DNA of 64,000 nucleotides from Ruminococcus flavefaciens FD-1. GTDB taxonomy: Bacteria > Bacillota > Clostridia > Oscillospirales > Ruminococcaceae. Position 1 is the stretch's first letter; each line of letters opens with the position of its first letter. The notes below the pieces were generated by a model. That model was not told the DNA's origin. It made no database searches and saw only the letters and a program-made list of their open reading frames with translations. Made by a program: the position numbers and the translations under genes. The stretch covers positions 1 to 64,000 of the forward strand of contig ACOK01000112.1 in the NCBI GenBank assembly GCA_000174895.1, written 5' to 3'. Below are positions 17,631 through 28,100 of the stretch, piece after piece.

Positions 17631-17785
17631 TTGTAGGGGAGCCCGCCCACGGGCTCCCGAAAGTGGTAATATTGTAACCAACGGGAGGGCGAGGGCGCCC
17701 TCCCCTACAAACTTCAAGTAGCAGGGCGCACAGTGTGCGCCCTTTTTGTTATAAATCTGTAGGGAACGGCGCCCTCGCCGTTCCA
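17631..17785. repeat. cluster of three palindromic sequences (REP-like, with terminators)
   Basis: TTGTAGGGGAG (17631) pairs with CTCCCCTACAA (17700-17710) and encloses GGGAGCCCG/CGGGCTCCC. It is followed by AGGGCGCACA/TGTGCGCCCT with TTTTT (17723-17747) and by GGGAACGGCG/CGCCGTTCC with ATTTTT (17762-17790). The last two act as terminators of the regulator gene. The first is a compound cruciform of the kind that occurs dispersed in genomes. Confidence 0.65.
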
Positions 17786-17823
17786 TTTTTGCAGGATTAC
17801 AAAAACATATATCTTCCCCTCAC

Positions 17824-17887
17824 TTGACTTATATTTATAATGGGAGTATAATAGGATATGTCAAAGGGAGCAATGCTCCTTATTTTT
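17824..17887 (+). promoter_or_regulatory. promoter with start-proximal hairpin, antiporter gene
   Basis: TTGACT (17824-17829) and TATAAT (17847-17852), 17-bp spacer, rule out the ATG at 17824 as a start codon. AAGGGAGC-AAT-GCTCCTT then TATTTTT (17863-17887) lies a few bases after the expected start, resembling the leaders in the nitrogen region. Confidence 0.65.
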
Positions 17888-17934
17888 ATGCTGTTGGTAT
17901 TCAGAAAAACAGCGTTAAGAAAGGATATGTTTAT

Positions 17935-19122
17935 ATGGAAACCTATGAGATATTGCGGGATCTCGCTGTTATCTTCATCTCCGCCAAGCTTTTCGGCCTT
18001 CTTGCAAGAAAATGCAAAGCGCCAATGGTGGTGGGAGAGATTGTGGCAGGCCTCATTATCGGTCCGTGTCTGCTGGGTATAGTTGAGCCCTCAGCCTTTA
18101 TCAATCAGATGGCTGAGATAGGCGTTATCCTCATCATGTTCTCCGCAGGTCTGGAGACAAATCTTCAGGAGCTGAAAAAATCGGGACTTATCGCTCTTGT
18201 TATCGCCTGCGTCGGAGTATTCGTTCCGCTTGCTGGCGGAAGCCTGCTGTATATGGGATTCCACGGTGCTGCCAGCTTCGGCAGTGAGGAATTCTTCAAG
18301 GCAGTCTTTACAGGCTGTATCATGACTGCCACATCAGTGGGTATCACCGTTGAGGTGCTGAAAGAACTGGGCTATCTGAAAAGCCGTGTGGGACAGACCA
18401 TCCTCAGTGCCGCTATCATTGATGATATAATCGGTATCATCGTTCTCACATTCGTCCTCGGCTTCAAGGACCCCGACAGCAATCCTCTGCTGATAACGGG
18501 AAAGGTAGTTCTCTTCCTGGTGCTGTCGGTTATCCTCGGCTACATAATCTACCGTATATTCAAGATATACGACGAAAAGCACGTCCACACAAGAAGAATC
18601 CCCATTATTGCGGTCAGCCTCTGCTTCATCATGGCATTCGTGGCTGAGAAATATTTCGGCATCGCTGATATCACAGGCGCATATATCGCAGGAATCATCC
18701 TCTGCAATGTGCGTGATGCCGAGTACATCGACAGAAGAGTCAGCATCAACGGCTATATGTTCTTTGCACCGATGTTCTTCGTGGGCATAGGACTGAAAAC
18801 CAGCTTCGAGACCATGAATGGTGAAGTCATACTCTTTGCTGTGGGATTTGTACTGGTTGCCCTCCTCAGCAAGATCGTCGGCTGCGGCGCTGTGGCAAAG
18901 ATTTGCAGATTCAACTGGGGTGACAGCCTGAAGATCGGTGTGGGAATGATGACACGAGGCGAAGTTGCTCTTATCATCACAAACAAGGGACTTGATCTTG
19001 GCATTATCGACCATTCATTCTCTACTGCCGTAATACTTCTGATAATCGTGTCAAGCATAGCAACACCTATGCTGCTGAAGTACCTCTTCACCCGTGAAAA
19101 GAAGGAACAAGCCAAAGCATAA
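17935..19122 (+). CDS. cation:proton antiporter, CPA2 family
   Basis: A 395-residue integral membrane protein with about 12-13 hydrophobic segments, of the Kef/NapA-like monovalent cation:proton antiporter type. The tandem Asp motif of the family is visible as IIDDIIG near residue 160, and MVVGEIVAGLIIGP near 28-41 is the conserved first inverted-repeat segment. No C-terminal TrkA-N or TrkA-C regulatory domain is present, so it is the short form. The ATG at 17935 is preceded by AAAGGA. Likely exchanges Na+ or K+ for H+. Monocistronic, with promoter upstream and terminator at 19167. Confidence 0.88.
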   Translation: METYEILRDLAVIFISAKLFGLLARKCKAPMVVGEIVAGLIIGPCLLGIVEPSAFINQMAEIGVILIMFSAGLETNLQELKKSGLIALVIACVGVFVPLAGGSLLYMGFHGAASFGSEEFFKAVFTGCIMTATSVGITVEVLKELGYLKSRVGQTILSAAIIDDIIGIIVLTFVLGFKDPDSNPLLITGKVVLFLVLSVILGYIIYRIFKIYDEKHVHTRRIPIIAVSLCFIMAFVAEKYFGIADITGAYIAGIILCNVRDAEYIDRRVSINGYMFFAPMFFVGIGLKTSFETMNGEVILFAVGFVLVALLSKIVGCGAVAKICRFNWGDSLKIGVGMMTRGEVALIITNKGLDLGIIDHSFSTAVILLIIVSSIATPMLLKYLFTREKKEQAKA

Positions 19123-19166
19123 CAGCTGAAAACACAGCAATATGCAGAAGGCGCATATAATATTTT

Positions 19167-19203
19167 TGCCCCTGACAGGGAAGTACCCATCCTGTCAGGG
19201 GCA
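19167..19203. terminator. terminator shared by convergent genes
   Basis: TGCCCCTGACAGG pairs with CCTGTCAGGGGCA, then AATTATTTTATT on the plus strand. The stem sequence is nearly that at 10561-10611. Confidence 0.7.
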
Positions 19204-19209
19204 ATTATT

Positions 19210-21678
19210 TTATTCAAAATTGAACATTCCCAGCAGATACTGCTGAATAGTCAGGGCGTCCTTATTGGTAACGCCTCCGCCGTCAACGTCTGCACGTTTG
19301 CTTCCGTCCTCTGTGAGATGTCCCTTGTCAGTGCCGTTTGCACCGTACTTTGAGGGATTTGCCATTGACTGCATAATGAGGACAGCATCTGAGATATCCA
19401 CAGTGCCGTCGCCGTTTGCATCGCCGCTGCCGTTTTCATTGAAATTCCATCTTTCAACGTTGAAATCCAGATTCTCTACGGCTTTTCCTTCATCCACCGT
19501 GAACTGTATCTTCTGTTCACTGAAACAGCTGTAACCCTTACTGTTCACTTCTATTTCAGCCTTGTACTTTCCGTCGGGGAGAGAGATCATTTCATCAAGT
19601 TTATATTTGCCGATAAAATCATCAGCGCCGTCAGTTATTATAACATAGCCGACCATTTCGTTATCTTTTCTGTCCCAGAGGCCTTTGTATCTGCTGTAGA
19701 GTCTGAATCCGATATCGCCTTCTTCTGCAACAGGTCCGTTCTTCTTTTCAAGTTCGACTATCCAGTTTTCTTCCTTTGAGTCCTTGGCAAAGCTGAAAAT
19801 ATACTGCTTGTTGTATTCGTACTCCTTCGGAACATTGCTGAGTTCTATTCCGTATACGATGCGTGGATCTCCTGCAAGGCCTTTTATTATCTTTTCGGCT
19901 TCGTCTGAGGTATTCCACTTTGCTATGGATTTTGCTGTAGCGTTCAGTCCCGATATAGCCACAACATCAATGCCTTCGATGTTCTTGCCTGTTGCCTTGT
20001 CAACTATCTTTATCTTAGCGGTTGCGCCTTCTTCTGCAACAGGACCGTTCTTCTTTTCCAGTTCGACTACCCAGCTTTCTTCCTTTGAGTCCTTGGCAAA
20101 GCTGAAAATATACTGCTTGTTGTATTCGTACTCCTTCGGAACATTGCTGAGTTCTATTCCGTATACGATGCGTGGATCACCTGCAAGGCCTTTTATTATC
20201 TTTTCGGCTTCATCTGAGGTGTTCCACTTTGCTATGGATTTTGCTGTAGCGTTCAGTCCAGATATAGCCACAACATCAATGCCTTCGATATTCTTGCCTG
20301 TTGCCTTGTCAACTACCTTTATCTTAGCGGTTGCGCCTTCTTCTGCAACAGGACCGTTCTTCTTTTCCAGTTCGACTACCCAGCTTTCTTCCTTTGAGTC
20401 CTTGGCAAAACCGAAGATATAACGCTTTTGGAAGTCGTACTCTTCCGGGACATTGCTGAGATCTATTCCGAATGCCAGATTCGGATTTCCGCTAAGACCT
20501 GTCAGCACCTTTTCCTCCTCATCGGAAGTATTCCACTTTGCGAGACTTTTGCCTGTAGCATTAATTCCTGCAATGACCTCAACGTCAACGCCTTCGATAT
20601 TCTTGCCTGTTGCCTTGTCAACTATCTTTATCTTAGCGGTTGCGCCTTCTTCCTCAGCAGGCCTGTTGACGGGAACTTTTACGAAAACGAGGTCACGGTC
20701 AGGCTTGCCGTCCACCACATTGAATTCGATATCCTCTGTTTTATTTAAAAGGCTGTCTGCAATTATATCAATGTTGTGCTGATCACGTTCTTCGTTGCCT
20801 GTCTGATTGAAACCATTTTTCGGGAAATTATAGCGGTGAGCGGTATAATGTCCGTCGCCGAGATATGCGGAACCGTCAGTATCCAGCGTGAAGCCATCAC
20901 CTGTGATGACGACTCTGCCAAGGTCCTCGGTGCTTGATGTATCTTCGCCCTCATTCTTTATGGTGAAAGATACATTCGGCTTTTTTTCTTCATCCGATGC
21001 TAAAAGGAAAAAAATCGTATCCGTCGGCACACCGTCTTTAATGGTCAGTTTCTGTGATGCCTCACCTTTTACGCAGACTCCTGAGTTTTCGAGAACATTT
21101 TCCTTGAACTTCACTGAATATTCTCCGTCGGGGAGATATGTGCCTTCGTTGCTTTTGATAGTACAGAACCAGTTGCCCTTTTTGTCGTAAACATCCATAT
21201 CAGCAGCCTTGAGAAGGACTTTCGCCACCGGCTCATCATGAGCTGAACAGATCGTTACATTGTTATCCTGCGACTTTTTGACAAGGCGGATAGTGTAGTC
21301 GCCGAAAGTGCGTGTATCCCTGTCTATGGTGTAGACAGCGTTATAATTGTACTCCTCGGGAACGTTGTACAGCTTAACGTACCAGTCATTGTTGTAAGCG
21401 CCCTCGATAGGGAACTCAACGGCATCCGAGGTGTTCCAGCTGAATCTGCTGTCTTCCCTTGAAAAATCCTTCACAGTTGATGCGGCGGCATCCACGTTTT
21501 CAATGGGCATATCCGTTGCCATATCCACAACTTTGATGCGCACCTCATTTTTAGCGGCTTCTGCCGTTATGGGAGTGCAGATACGTGCAGCAGGAAATGC
21601 TGACGGAAGCTGCGGTGCAAGTGTTACTGCTGCCATCATTACGGCAGCTGCGGCTGAGATTATCTTTCTTTTTTTCAT
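19210..21678 (-). CDS. large secreted repeat protein with dockerin
   Basis: An 822-residue protein with a signal peptide (KKRK then a hydrophobic run to about 40). Five related beta-sandwich-like units can be traced. Each opens like VRIKVVDMATD or AKIKIVDKATGKNIEG and contains a W(N)TSD motif and a 'SNVPxEYxxxxxY' motif, resembling the prealbumin/CNA-B-like folds of wall proteins. Three adjacent units (residues about 343-651) are 103 residues each and two of them nearly identical. The last 75 residues are a dockerin (GDANGDGTVDISDA; ADVDGGGVTNKDALTIQQY). No catalytic motif is seen, so it is probably a structural spacer or binding protein of the cellulosome. Start at 21678; SD GGAGGG. Confidence 0.75.
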   Translation of the reverse strand: MKKRKIISAAAAVMMAAVTLAPQLPSAFPAARICTPITAEAAKNEVRIKVVDMATDMPIENVDAAASTVKDFSREDSRFSWNTSDAVEFPIEGAYNNDWYVKLYNVPEEYNYNAVYTIDRDTRTFGDYTIRLVKKSQDNNVTICSAHDEPVAKVLLKAADMDVYDKKGNWFCTIKSNEGTYLPDGEYSVKFKENVLENSGVCVKGEASQKLTIKDGVPTDTIFFLLASDEEKKPNVSFTIKNEGEDTSSTEDLGRVVITGDGFTLDTDGSAYLGDGHYTAHRYNFPKNGFNQTGNEERDQHNIDIIADSLLNKTEDIEFNVVDGKPDRDLVFVKVPVNRPAEEEGATAKIKIVDKATGKNIEGVDVEVIAGINATGKSLAKWNTSDEEEKVLTGLSGNPNLAFGIDLSNVPEEYDFQKRYIFGFAKDSKEESWVVELEKKNGPVAEEGATAKIKVVDKATGKNIEGIDVVAISGLNATAKSIAKWNTSDEAEKIIKGLAGDPRIVYGIELSNVPKEYEYNKQYIFSFAKDSKEESWVVELEKKNGPVAEEGATAKIKIVDKATGKNIEGIDVVAISGLNATAKSIAKWNTSDEAEKIIKGLAGDPRIVYGIELSNVPKEYEYNKQYIFSFAKDSKEENWIVELEKKNGPVAEEGDIGFRLYSRYKGLWDRKDNEMVGYVIITDGADDFIGKYKLDEMISLPDGKYKAEIEVNSKGYSCFSEQKIQFTVDEGKAVENLDFNVERWNFNENGSGDANGDGTVDISDAVLIMQSMANPSKYGANGTDKGHLTEDGSKRADVDGGGVTNKDALTIQQYLLGMFNFE
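19726..20652 (-). repeat. three tandem 309-bp coding repeats
   Basis: Units 20344-20652, 20035-20343 and 19726-20034 each encode 103 residues. The last two are nearly identical at DNA level, the first is diverged. A recent duplication by unequal crossover or slippage is the simple explanation. Confidence 0.85.
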
Positions 21679-21751
21679 TTTGATTCCCTCCGTTTTTTGT
21701 CATTATATTATGTCATGATGAAGTGATCCCCGTCATCCTTCTATATTCATG

Positions 21752-21780
21752 ATTATAGCACCCGTTTGAGTGATTGTCAA
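21752..21780 (-). promoter_or_regulatory. consensus promoter of the repeat-dockerin gene
   Basis: Minus strand TTGACA (21775-21780) and TGCTATAAT (hexamer 21752-21757), 17-bp spacer, extended -10. Confidence 0.8.
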
Positions 21781-21814
21781 TATTTTTGTGCAATAAGCAC
21801 AAAGCAAGCTGCCG

Positions 21815-23953
21815 TTAAGGCTTCAGCAGCTTTTTCTTCAGCTCAATAAGATCAAATACGTCTACCTCACCTGTTTTATAGTAACTGGAGTATTCTGAAA
21901 TAATATTAGCGTTGTACCATAAGATATCCTTGTTTTTTCCAAGCAGATAATTCTGAAGCATTACCGCATCAGCAACAGTTACTTCATTGTCTCCGTTGAC
22001 GTCCCCGTCAAGTATAGTATGACCTTTCATGCTTTCCGGCAGCACAAGCAGGTTATGTTCCGAATAAAATAAACCTTCATATTCAGGAAAAACATAATCG
22101 GGTACATACACATTGCAGCAGCTGTCAGGCTGATTTTTTCCGAATAATCCGGAATACCTTGTTTCGTCAGCACTGGGTTCTAAAGAACTAAAATGATTTT
22201 CGTATACTTTTTTATCCGCCCTTTTTATTGTTATCTCTTTAAGGGATGTACATCCACCGAACGGAGCACTAAACCTTAAAACACCTTCGGGAATAGTTAT
22301 TTCGCTTAATTCAGTGTTATCTTCAAAAGCGTATTCTTCAATTTTTTTCAGGCTTTCTGGCAGTTTCACCGATCTAAGATCACATCCGCTGAAAGCAGAC
22401 ATACCTATTACGCTGAGCCCTTCATTGAATTCAACGCTTTCAAGAGAAGCTGCGTGAGAAAAAGCATAGTCTTCGATTTCTTCAAGGCTTTCGGGAAGTA
22501 TGACCTTCTTTATTTTGCAATTGGCAAATGCATAGCGTTTTATTCGTTTTACTCCCTCGGGAACAGTGTATGTTTCTCCTTCGTATTTGGAAGGGAACTT
22601 CTCCAGTTCCGTACCGTCATCCGAAAACAGTACCAGAGGTCGGGAAGGAGCTTCGTCATCAAGAGCGACAAACGGGAAATTTGCCTTTACAGAAAATACC
22701 TCAGCTTCAGAACCGCTTTTGCCGTATATAGTTACGTTTTCGCAACCGTTAAATCCCCATATCTCCTTGACACTCTCAGGGATGACTACCTTTTTAAGAT
22801 TCGGGCAGTCTTTTACAGAGAAGTACAGCCTTTCAACTCCGTCAGGTACCACAAGCTCCTCAAGGGAAGTGCATTGACTGAATGCATAGGATTCTATCTC
22901 TTTAAGACCTGCGGGCAAAGTTACCGATACCATATCTGTACAATGATAGAACGCTCCCTCACCTATGGTTGTGACTTCATCAGGAACAACAACAGAGGTT
23001 CCTCTATACATTCTGACTGAAGCAAGTACACCGTCTCTGATGGTGAATTCCACATCTTCATGAGCATCGGGATCATCGTCATGCATTTTCTCATATTCAC
23101 TGAGCAGCCGTAAATTACATTCTTGGCCCCAATAATATTGAAGATATCTTTCATATGAATTATCAGGAACATAAATACTTATGTCTTTACTCATAATACT
23201 GCCAAATTGAGAAAACATCTGAAAATACACATCTCCGTCAGGATCGGGACCGGAAGCGGACAGATTATCTTCATCAGGATGTTCATGCAGCACAACTACC
23301 TCCCTGAGAGACAAACATCCACGAAATGGGTCAATAATTCGTTTCAGGCTTGCAGGCAGGGTTATGCTTGTCAATGAAGTGTTATTTGCAAATGCATATG
23401 AAAAAATCTCAATTAAGGATTCGGGAAGGTTAAAGGATGAAATTTCAGTATCTGAGAATGCCCGCTCTTTTATAGTTACCAACCCGTCAGGGAAATCTAT
23501 TTTTTTCAGATCCTTCGCATATGCAAAAGCCCAATCTCCTATTGTTTCCACTGTATCGGGAACTTTAAATTCAGTATCTTCCTTTGCAGGAGGATAACGG
23601 AGAACGGTTTTCATATCCTTGTCATAGATAACTCCGTCAACGGAACAGAGATACGGATTATCCTCCGCAACTTCATAAGAAGTGATATTCGGGCAATTGA
23701 TAATCGTTATCTTCTTTACAGTTACAGGTATCTTAATAGTTTTCACGTCTTTCTCATTTTCAAGGTATACTTCTGTCACTGTTGCGCCATCTTTGGTTTC
23801 GGGGATTACAAGTTCGCCGTCTTCACAGTCTCCGCTTACGAATGTTGTTTCATTTTCATCAGCTGCGGAAAAAGCTGTCACAGGAATACACGGTATTGAT
23901 GTCATGGTCAATGCTGCCGCAAGGATAAACGATATCGCTTTTGCTTTTTTCAT
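21815..23953 (-). CDS. secreted leucine-rich-repeat (BspA-like) protein with dockerin
   Basis: A 712-residue protein with a signal peptide (MKKAKAISFILAAALTM...). From about 40 to 640 it is built of BspA/LRR_5-type repeats (pattern such as IGDWAFAYAKDLKKIDFPDG and IEDYAFSHAASLESVEFNEG), in blocks broken by two insertions. The last 65 residues form a dockerin-like pair, GDVNGDNEVTVADAVMLQNY and TGEVDVFDLIELKKK. LRR_5 proteins bind surfaces or other proteins; here it probably adheres to substrate or partner proteins from the cellulosome. Start at 23953 with AAGGAG 7 nt upstream. Confidence 0.82.
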   Translation of the reverse strand: MKKAKAISFILAAALTMTSIPCIPVTAFSAADENETTFVSGDCEDGELVIPETKDGATVTEVYLENEKDVKTIKIPVTVKKITIINCPNITSYEVAEDNPYLCSVDGVIYDKDMKTVLRYPPAKEDTEFKVPDTVETIGDWAFAYAKDLKKIDFPDGLVTIKERAFSDTEISSFNLPESLIEIFSYAFANNTSLTSITLPASLKRIIDPFRGCLSLREVVVLHEHPDEDNLSASGPDPDGDVYFQMFSQFGSIMSKDISIYVPDNSYERYLQYYWGQECNLRLLSEYEKMHDDDPDAHEDVEFTIRDGVLASVRMYRGTSVVVPDEVTTIGEGAFYHCTDMVSVTLPAGLKEIESYAFSQCTSLEELVVPDGVERLYFSVKDCPNLKKVVIPESVKEIWGFNGCENVTIYGKSGSEAEVFSVKANFPFVALDDEAPSRPLVLFSDDGTELEKFPSKYEGETYTVPEGVKRIKRYAFANCKIKKVILPESLEEIEDYAFSHAASLESVEFNEGLSVIGMSAFSGCDLRSVKLPESLKKIEEYAFEDNTELSEITIPEGVLRFSAPFGGCTSLKEITIKRADKKVYENHFSSLEPSADETRYSGLFGKNQPDSCCNVYVPDYVFPEYEGLFYSEHNLLVLPESMKGHTILDGDVNGDNEVTVADAVMLQNYLLGKNKDILWYNANIISEYSSYYKTGEVDVFDLIELKKKLLKP

Positions 23954-24084
23954 AATAACATCTCCTTTTCTGATCTTGCATTGTTGTGGAAACGAGAATA
24001 TCTGCTTTCAATTACATATACGTCAGATGTAATACAGGTGTTGCGGTTATTATGAAAAGTTTTTTATTTAACGATTGACACGCA

Positions 24085-24215
24085 ATAAAAAAACTCACGC
24101 AGTTGCGTGAGTTTTACTGGTTGGGTATAACAAAATTGATGACATTCATTTTTCCGCAATTTTAAGCGGCTTTTATATCACCGTTTTTTAAAGCGCCTAT
24201 GCGCTATTCTTTTCT
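24085..24215 (-). ncRNA. candidate small RNA, about 130 nt
   Basis: On the minus strand a strong promoter (24222-24250) is followed by AGCGC-ATAG-GCGCT, then CCGC-TTAAAATT-GCGG, a single-stranded C-rich stretch ACCCAACCAG, and a terminator AAAACTCACGC-AACT-GCGTGAGTTTT with a T-run ending near 24085. No ORF of note is inside. Promoter, compact hairpins and terminator together describe an independent small RNA. The C-rich loop could pair with G-rich ribosome binding sites (inference). Confidence 0.6.
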
Positions 24216-24221
24216 ATACAT

Positions 24222-24250
24222 AGTATAGCATATTCCATTGTATTTGTCAA
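24222..24250 (-). promoter_or_regulatory. promoter of the candidate small RNA
   Basis: Minus strand TTGACA (24245-24250) and TATACT (24222-24227), 17-bp spacer. Confidence 0.7.
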
Positions 24251-24302
24251 GAGAAAAACGTAATTTCCCGAAATATTTTTCAGTTAACAAATATGTATCT
24301 CT

Positions 24303-24330
24303 GCTCCCTGTAGTTTGGGTTACAGGGAGC
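24303..24330. other. inverted repeat after the nuclease gene
   Basis: GCTCCCTGTA pairs with TACAGGGAGC. It sits between the nuclease stop codon and the small-RNA promoter and may terminate the helicase-nuclease operon, though no clear T-run follows on the minus strand. Confidence 0.5.
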
Positions 24331-24393
24331 ATTTGGGTTTTACTATTTCTCTACTCCTTGAAACAAGAAGTGCATCTTATCTATTCGCTTACC

Positions 24394-25122
24394 TCAATCA
24401 TGGTAAAGCACCGGAGATGCCATACCTTTTTTACAATACTTCTTAGGAAGTCTTTTATTGATGAAAAGCTGCCTTATATCATCATCTGCGACTTTGCCTA
24501 TAAACTCACATCGCTTCGGCATTTCATCTGAGCGATACCATTTTTCGATTTCATATACTTCTACAACTATTCCATTATGGCAGGCTAAAACATAAGGTAT
24601 CTTTTTTACTCTTGAGAGATTGACCTTCCAATGCTTTCTGACGGTTTCGTAAACACTTCCACGTTCGTTAAGAACATGATCATTTATCTTGATAATACAG
24701 TATTTTAAGTCAGGCTGATCTTCAAATTCTTCACATGATAATACTCTTTGAAGTACTTCTGCACTGTTGACTCCACGGTCTGATGAATAACCACCCTGAA
24801 TATTTGTCAGTCCCGGATAGCAGTCAATAAGAGCTGCCTCGACCTCAAACGCTTCCTTCTCGGTCATTCCATACCTTTGTATAACATGGATAACGTCGAG
24901 ACCTGCTGCTTTTATCTCTCGTATCTGCTTGATCTTCTCTGAGATCTCATCTTCATCATTGCTTTCGTATGATTGTCCGTCAAAGCTCTTCAGGGCATCA
25001 TTTATATGAGCATAGATTCGATTCCCTTTGCCTTTACCGACATAGAAGGTTTGTCCTGTGCGTGGGTCAATCAGACGGTATACATAGTATTGAAGCTGTT
25101 CTATTACTTCTGATGTAAACAT
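24394..25122 (-). CDS. GIY-YIG nuclease-like protein (LEM-3-like subfamily)
   Basis: A 242-residue protein. Its N-terminal half is a GIY-YIG fold of the COG3680/LEM-3-like type: YYVYRL (12-17) and FYVGKG (26-31) are the two signature strands, Arg35 in GNRIYAH fits the catalytic arginine, and Glu in FEVEAALID near 95 fits the metal-binding glutamate. The C-terminal 100 residues are not recognised. Its ribosome site AAGGAGC overlaps the stop codon of the upstream helicase gene, so the two are translationally coupled. A DNA or RNA nickase or nuclease working with the helicase is the natural reading; anti-phage defence is inference from the context in a recombinase island. Confidence 0.78.
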   Translation of the reverse strand: MFTSEVIEQLQYYVYRLIDPRTGQTFYVGKGKGNRIYAHINDALKSFDGQSYESNDEDEISEKIKQIREIKAAGLDVIHVIQRYGMTEKEAFEVEAALIDCYPGLTNIQGGYSSDRGVNSAEVLQRVLSCEEFEDQPDLKYCIIKINDHVLNERGSVYETVRKHWKVNLSRVKKIPYVLACHNGIVVEVYEIEKWYRSDEMPKRCEFIGKVADDDIRQLFINKRLPKKYCKKGMASPVLYHD

Positions 25123-25133
25123 ATTATAGCTCC

Positions 25134-28100
25134 TTATTCCTGTACATTGACTTTCACAGCTCTATCGCTTGTTGAATCATATACGATTACTCTTTTTATA
25201 TTCAGATCAGAACGTTTGGTTGATAAGTAATGGTATGCAAGAACCTGACGAACACATTTCTCATCAATATAATTGCGAACTTTAACGTCTAATATTGTAT
25301 CTGCAGTTATGTAGTCAGCCAAACCGGAGATATGCTCTATAGATAAGTCAGGATCATAATTATTACTTGGTTTTACATTATGATACAATTCTTTCATTAC
25401 AAATCTTGCAGTTCTGGATCCAAGTTCAACAACCAGTTTCACAAAATAGCTGTACTTATCTTGGACGATTTGCTGTGCAGATATTACATTGATCAGCTTA
25501 GCTACACCTTTACCATAGCTTCGAATCATCAATTCCTTGTACTTGAGCATACAAGCTCTGATAATTATACAGTCATTTATAGCGTCAGAGTTCGCTTCTT
25601 CTTGTGCCTGCTCTATAAAATGGCCTAGATACGATCTGCCGTATACCAAATACTTGGAATAATACTCAACGCAATATCCCACAATAGAGTTGCATTTTTT
25701 ATCAAGACTAAAATTATTTTTTCCTTTAAAGTACTGTGATTTGGCTTGTTCCAACTCACTTTTATATCTCGTAGTCAGGAAAGAATTGAACTTGTTATAG
25801 CTTTCAATTTTTGAACTTACATTTGAGGATTCAATCCATATCGCAGTATTGTCCATAGTGATCTGTTTCATCAGATCCACACCGATTATGGCACTTTCTC
25901 TATCGTTCACAACCTTTTTATACGGAGTATACAGAACTAATTCTTCAAGAGCCTTCTTCGATATCCTCCCCATTTTCCTGATATACTTGTTGCGTATCAG
26001 GAATTCTTCAGTATCGGATGCTGTTTCAAACAAAGACTCATATGAGTATTTCAAATGATAGATTTGTCCGTTTGTCAGATCATCTTTTGTGGAGTTCATG
26101 CCATTAATTATTGATTGAAGCACATCGTCAAAACTCATAAAATAGTCTTTTGAAGCACTTATTCGCTCTAGCTTTGCATCAAATTCCTCAAAATACCTGC
26201 GAATATTATCATCTTCTATAATAGCCTTTTCAGGATATGTTAACTCTAACGACAATTGTCCTGGATTGATTCCCGTAAATAATCTTTGAATGTCTTTGTC
26301 CAGTATTAAATCCATAATTGTTTCAGCTTCTATACCAAAACTCGAAACATAAAAATCTTTCTTTAATTTAAGAATATCATATAAATCATTCATCATGACA
26401 ACGTCAGATTCGTTATTATCACTCGCTTTAACACATAAATATTGAATCAATATAATTTCACTTCTGGTACAGCTTTGCTTTAATTGAAAAAAAGGATATT
26501 CATGAGTGAATCTATCTTCTATTCCATAGATAATTTTATTAAACTCATCATTGTCGTTTCGTATATTATTACGTTTATATGCAGAAACATACTCGTTCAT
26601 TTCATTCATAGAACATTGTGTTTCTGCTTCCTTTCCTATAATTAAAGAGGCTTGCTGTTTTGAATAATACTTGTATCTGAAATAGGCACATCTAATCTTT
26701 ACAGCCCGTTCTACATACTCTTCTATATCGTCATTTGACATCTTGGAGCTTTTCTTATTTATGCAATGTAATTGTATTATCAGGAGTTCATTCTCTGAGC
26801 AGATTTCTTTAATTGAGTATGTAAAACCGTAGATATCAATTCTTTTGTTTCCTATGTCCGGCAGCATCTGGCAAAACTTTTTTAATCCGGTTTTATTACT
26901 GTTTTCTGAAATATAATCAGTTATTTCTTTTTTCAAAAAATCAAAATCATATGCTGCACTATTATTATACAGCAGATCAATACATTTATTTGCGATTTTA
27001 GAATATACATATTCTCTATCGTATTTCTCAACCAAAGATTTAAAAAGTTTTAAAGCAGTATCGGAAATATCACAAGGCACATTGTACTGATCATAGTTTT
27101 CACAAATAGAATAGTACGGCTCACAATCAACAATACTAAAACTGTCTGTTTCTCTATCATACCTTCGTTCTGTAGTCTTTATCGGGAAGAATTTTATTTT
27201 TTCGGTATGAAGTTTTTTCATTATTGGATATCCGCCGATATAAATATAGTTATTATCTACTTCTTGGATAACTGTGTCGTAGAATTCTGTTGCTAGCTCA
27301 ATAGCATTGAATCCTGTTTGCTCATCAACTTTTATACTATAGCTGCCTGTTTTTCCTTCTAATTCTATTACATACAGTCCATTTGAAAGCTGTCCATTTA
27401 TTACATCTATTGTTGTATCCGCTTTTAATTCCTGACAGGATACATAGTTGCAAAAAGCATATTGAAGCTCGCCGTTTTCATCTGTAGCAACTTTCATCTT
27501 CTCAACATTATAATAAACATAGCACTCTCTTGTAGCTTTTAACAATTCGTCATTTTCAGGTGCAATGATATCAATATCGTCACGATACAGCAAGGCATTT
27601 CTTCTGCATCTTCCTATTGCTTGAATAATCGTAGCATTGTTTGACGGCTGATTATCCATATAAAGCACATGGGCTCTTCGTATATCTATTCCCTCTATAA
27701 GCTTGAACTTGTTTATTATAACATCATACTCATTATCATCTTCACAAAGTTCAGCCATAATAAAGTCTTCGTTAGTTATATCAATATACTTCAAATTATT
27801 CTTTTTGCAGAGCTTAATGATGATTTCAAGAAGTTTATCATCATTACCAACACATCTGAAGATAGCACATGGATTGTAGTTGAAAACGTTCTTATGTTTT
27901 TTCTTTATCTCTATGAGTTTCCTTATAGCTTGTTCAGGTGTGCCTGTTGTCTGATTAACCGTTCTCAGCATCATAGTCTGAGTAAAATTACACTGAATAT
28001 CACTATGAGTATTTGTAGCCGAGAAGTTTATCACTTTGTAGCAACGATCTGCAAGCAATTCTTCAAAGCGATTTGTTCTTATATGTCCTTCATCCCGCAG

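Noticed and set aside
19784-20422. 212-residue plus-strand frame with repeats
   Set aside because: It is the mirror image of the tandem coding repeats of the minus-strand gene; long only because the repeats are identical.
24085-24250. tracrRNA-like small RNA
   Set aside because: A TTAAAATT segment and hairpins recall a tracrRNA, but there is no repeat array, no Cas gene and no anti-repeat in the window.
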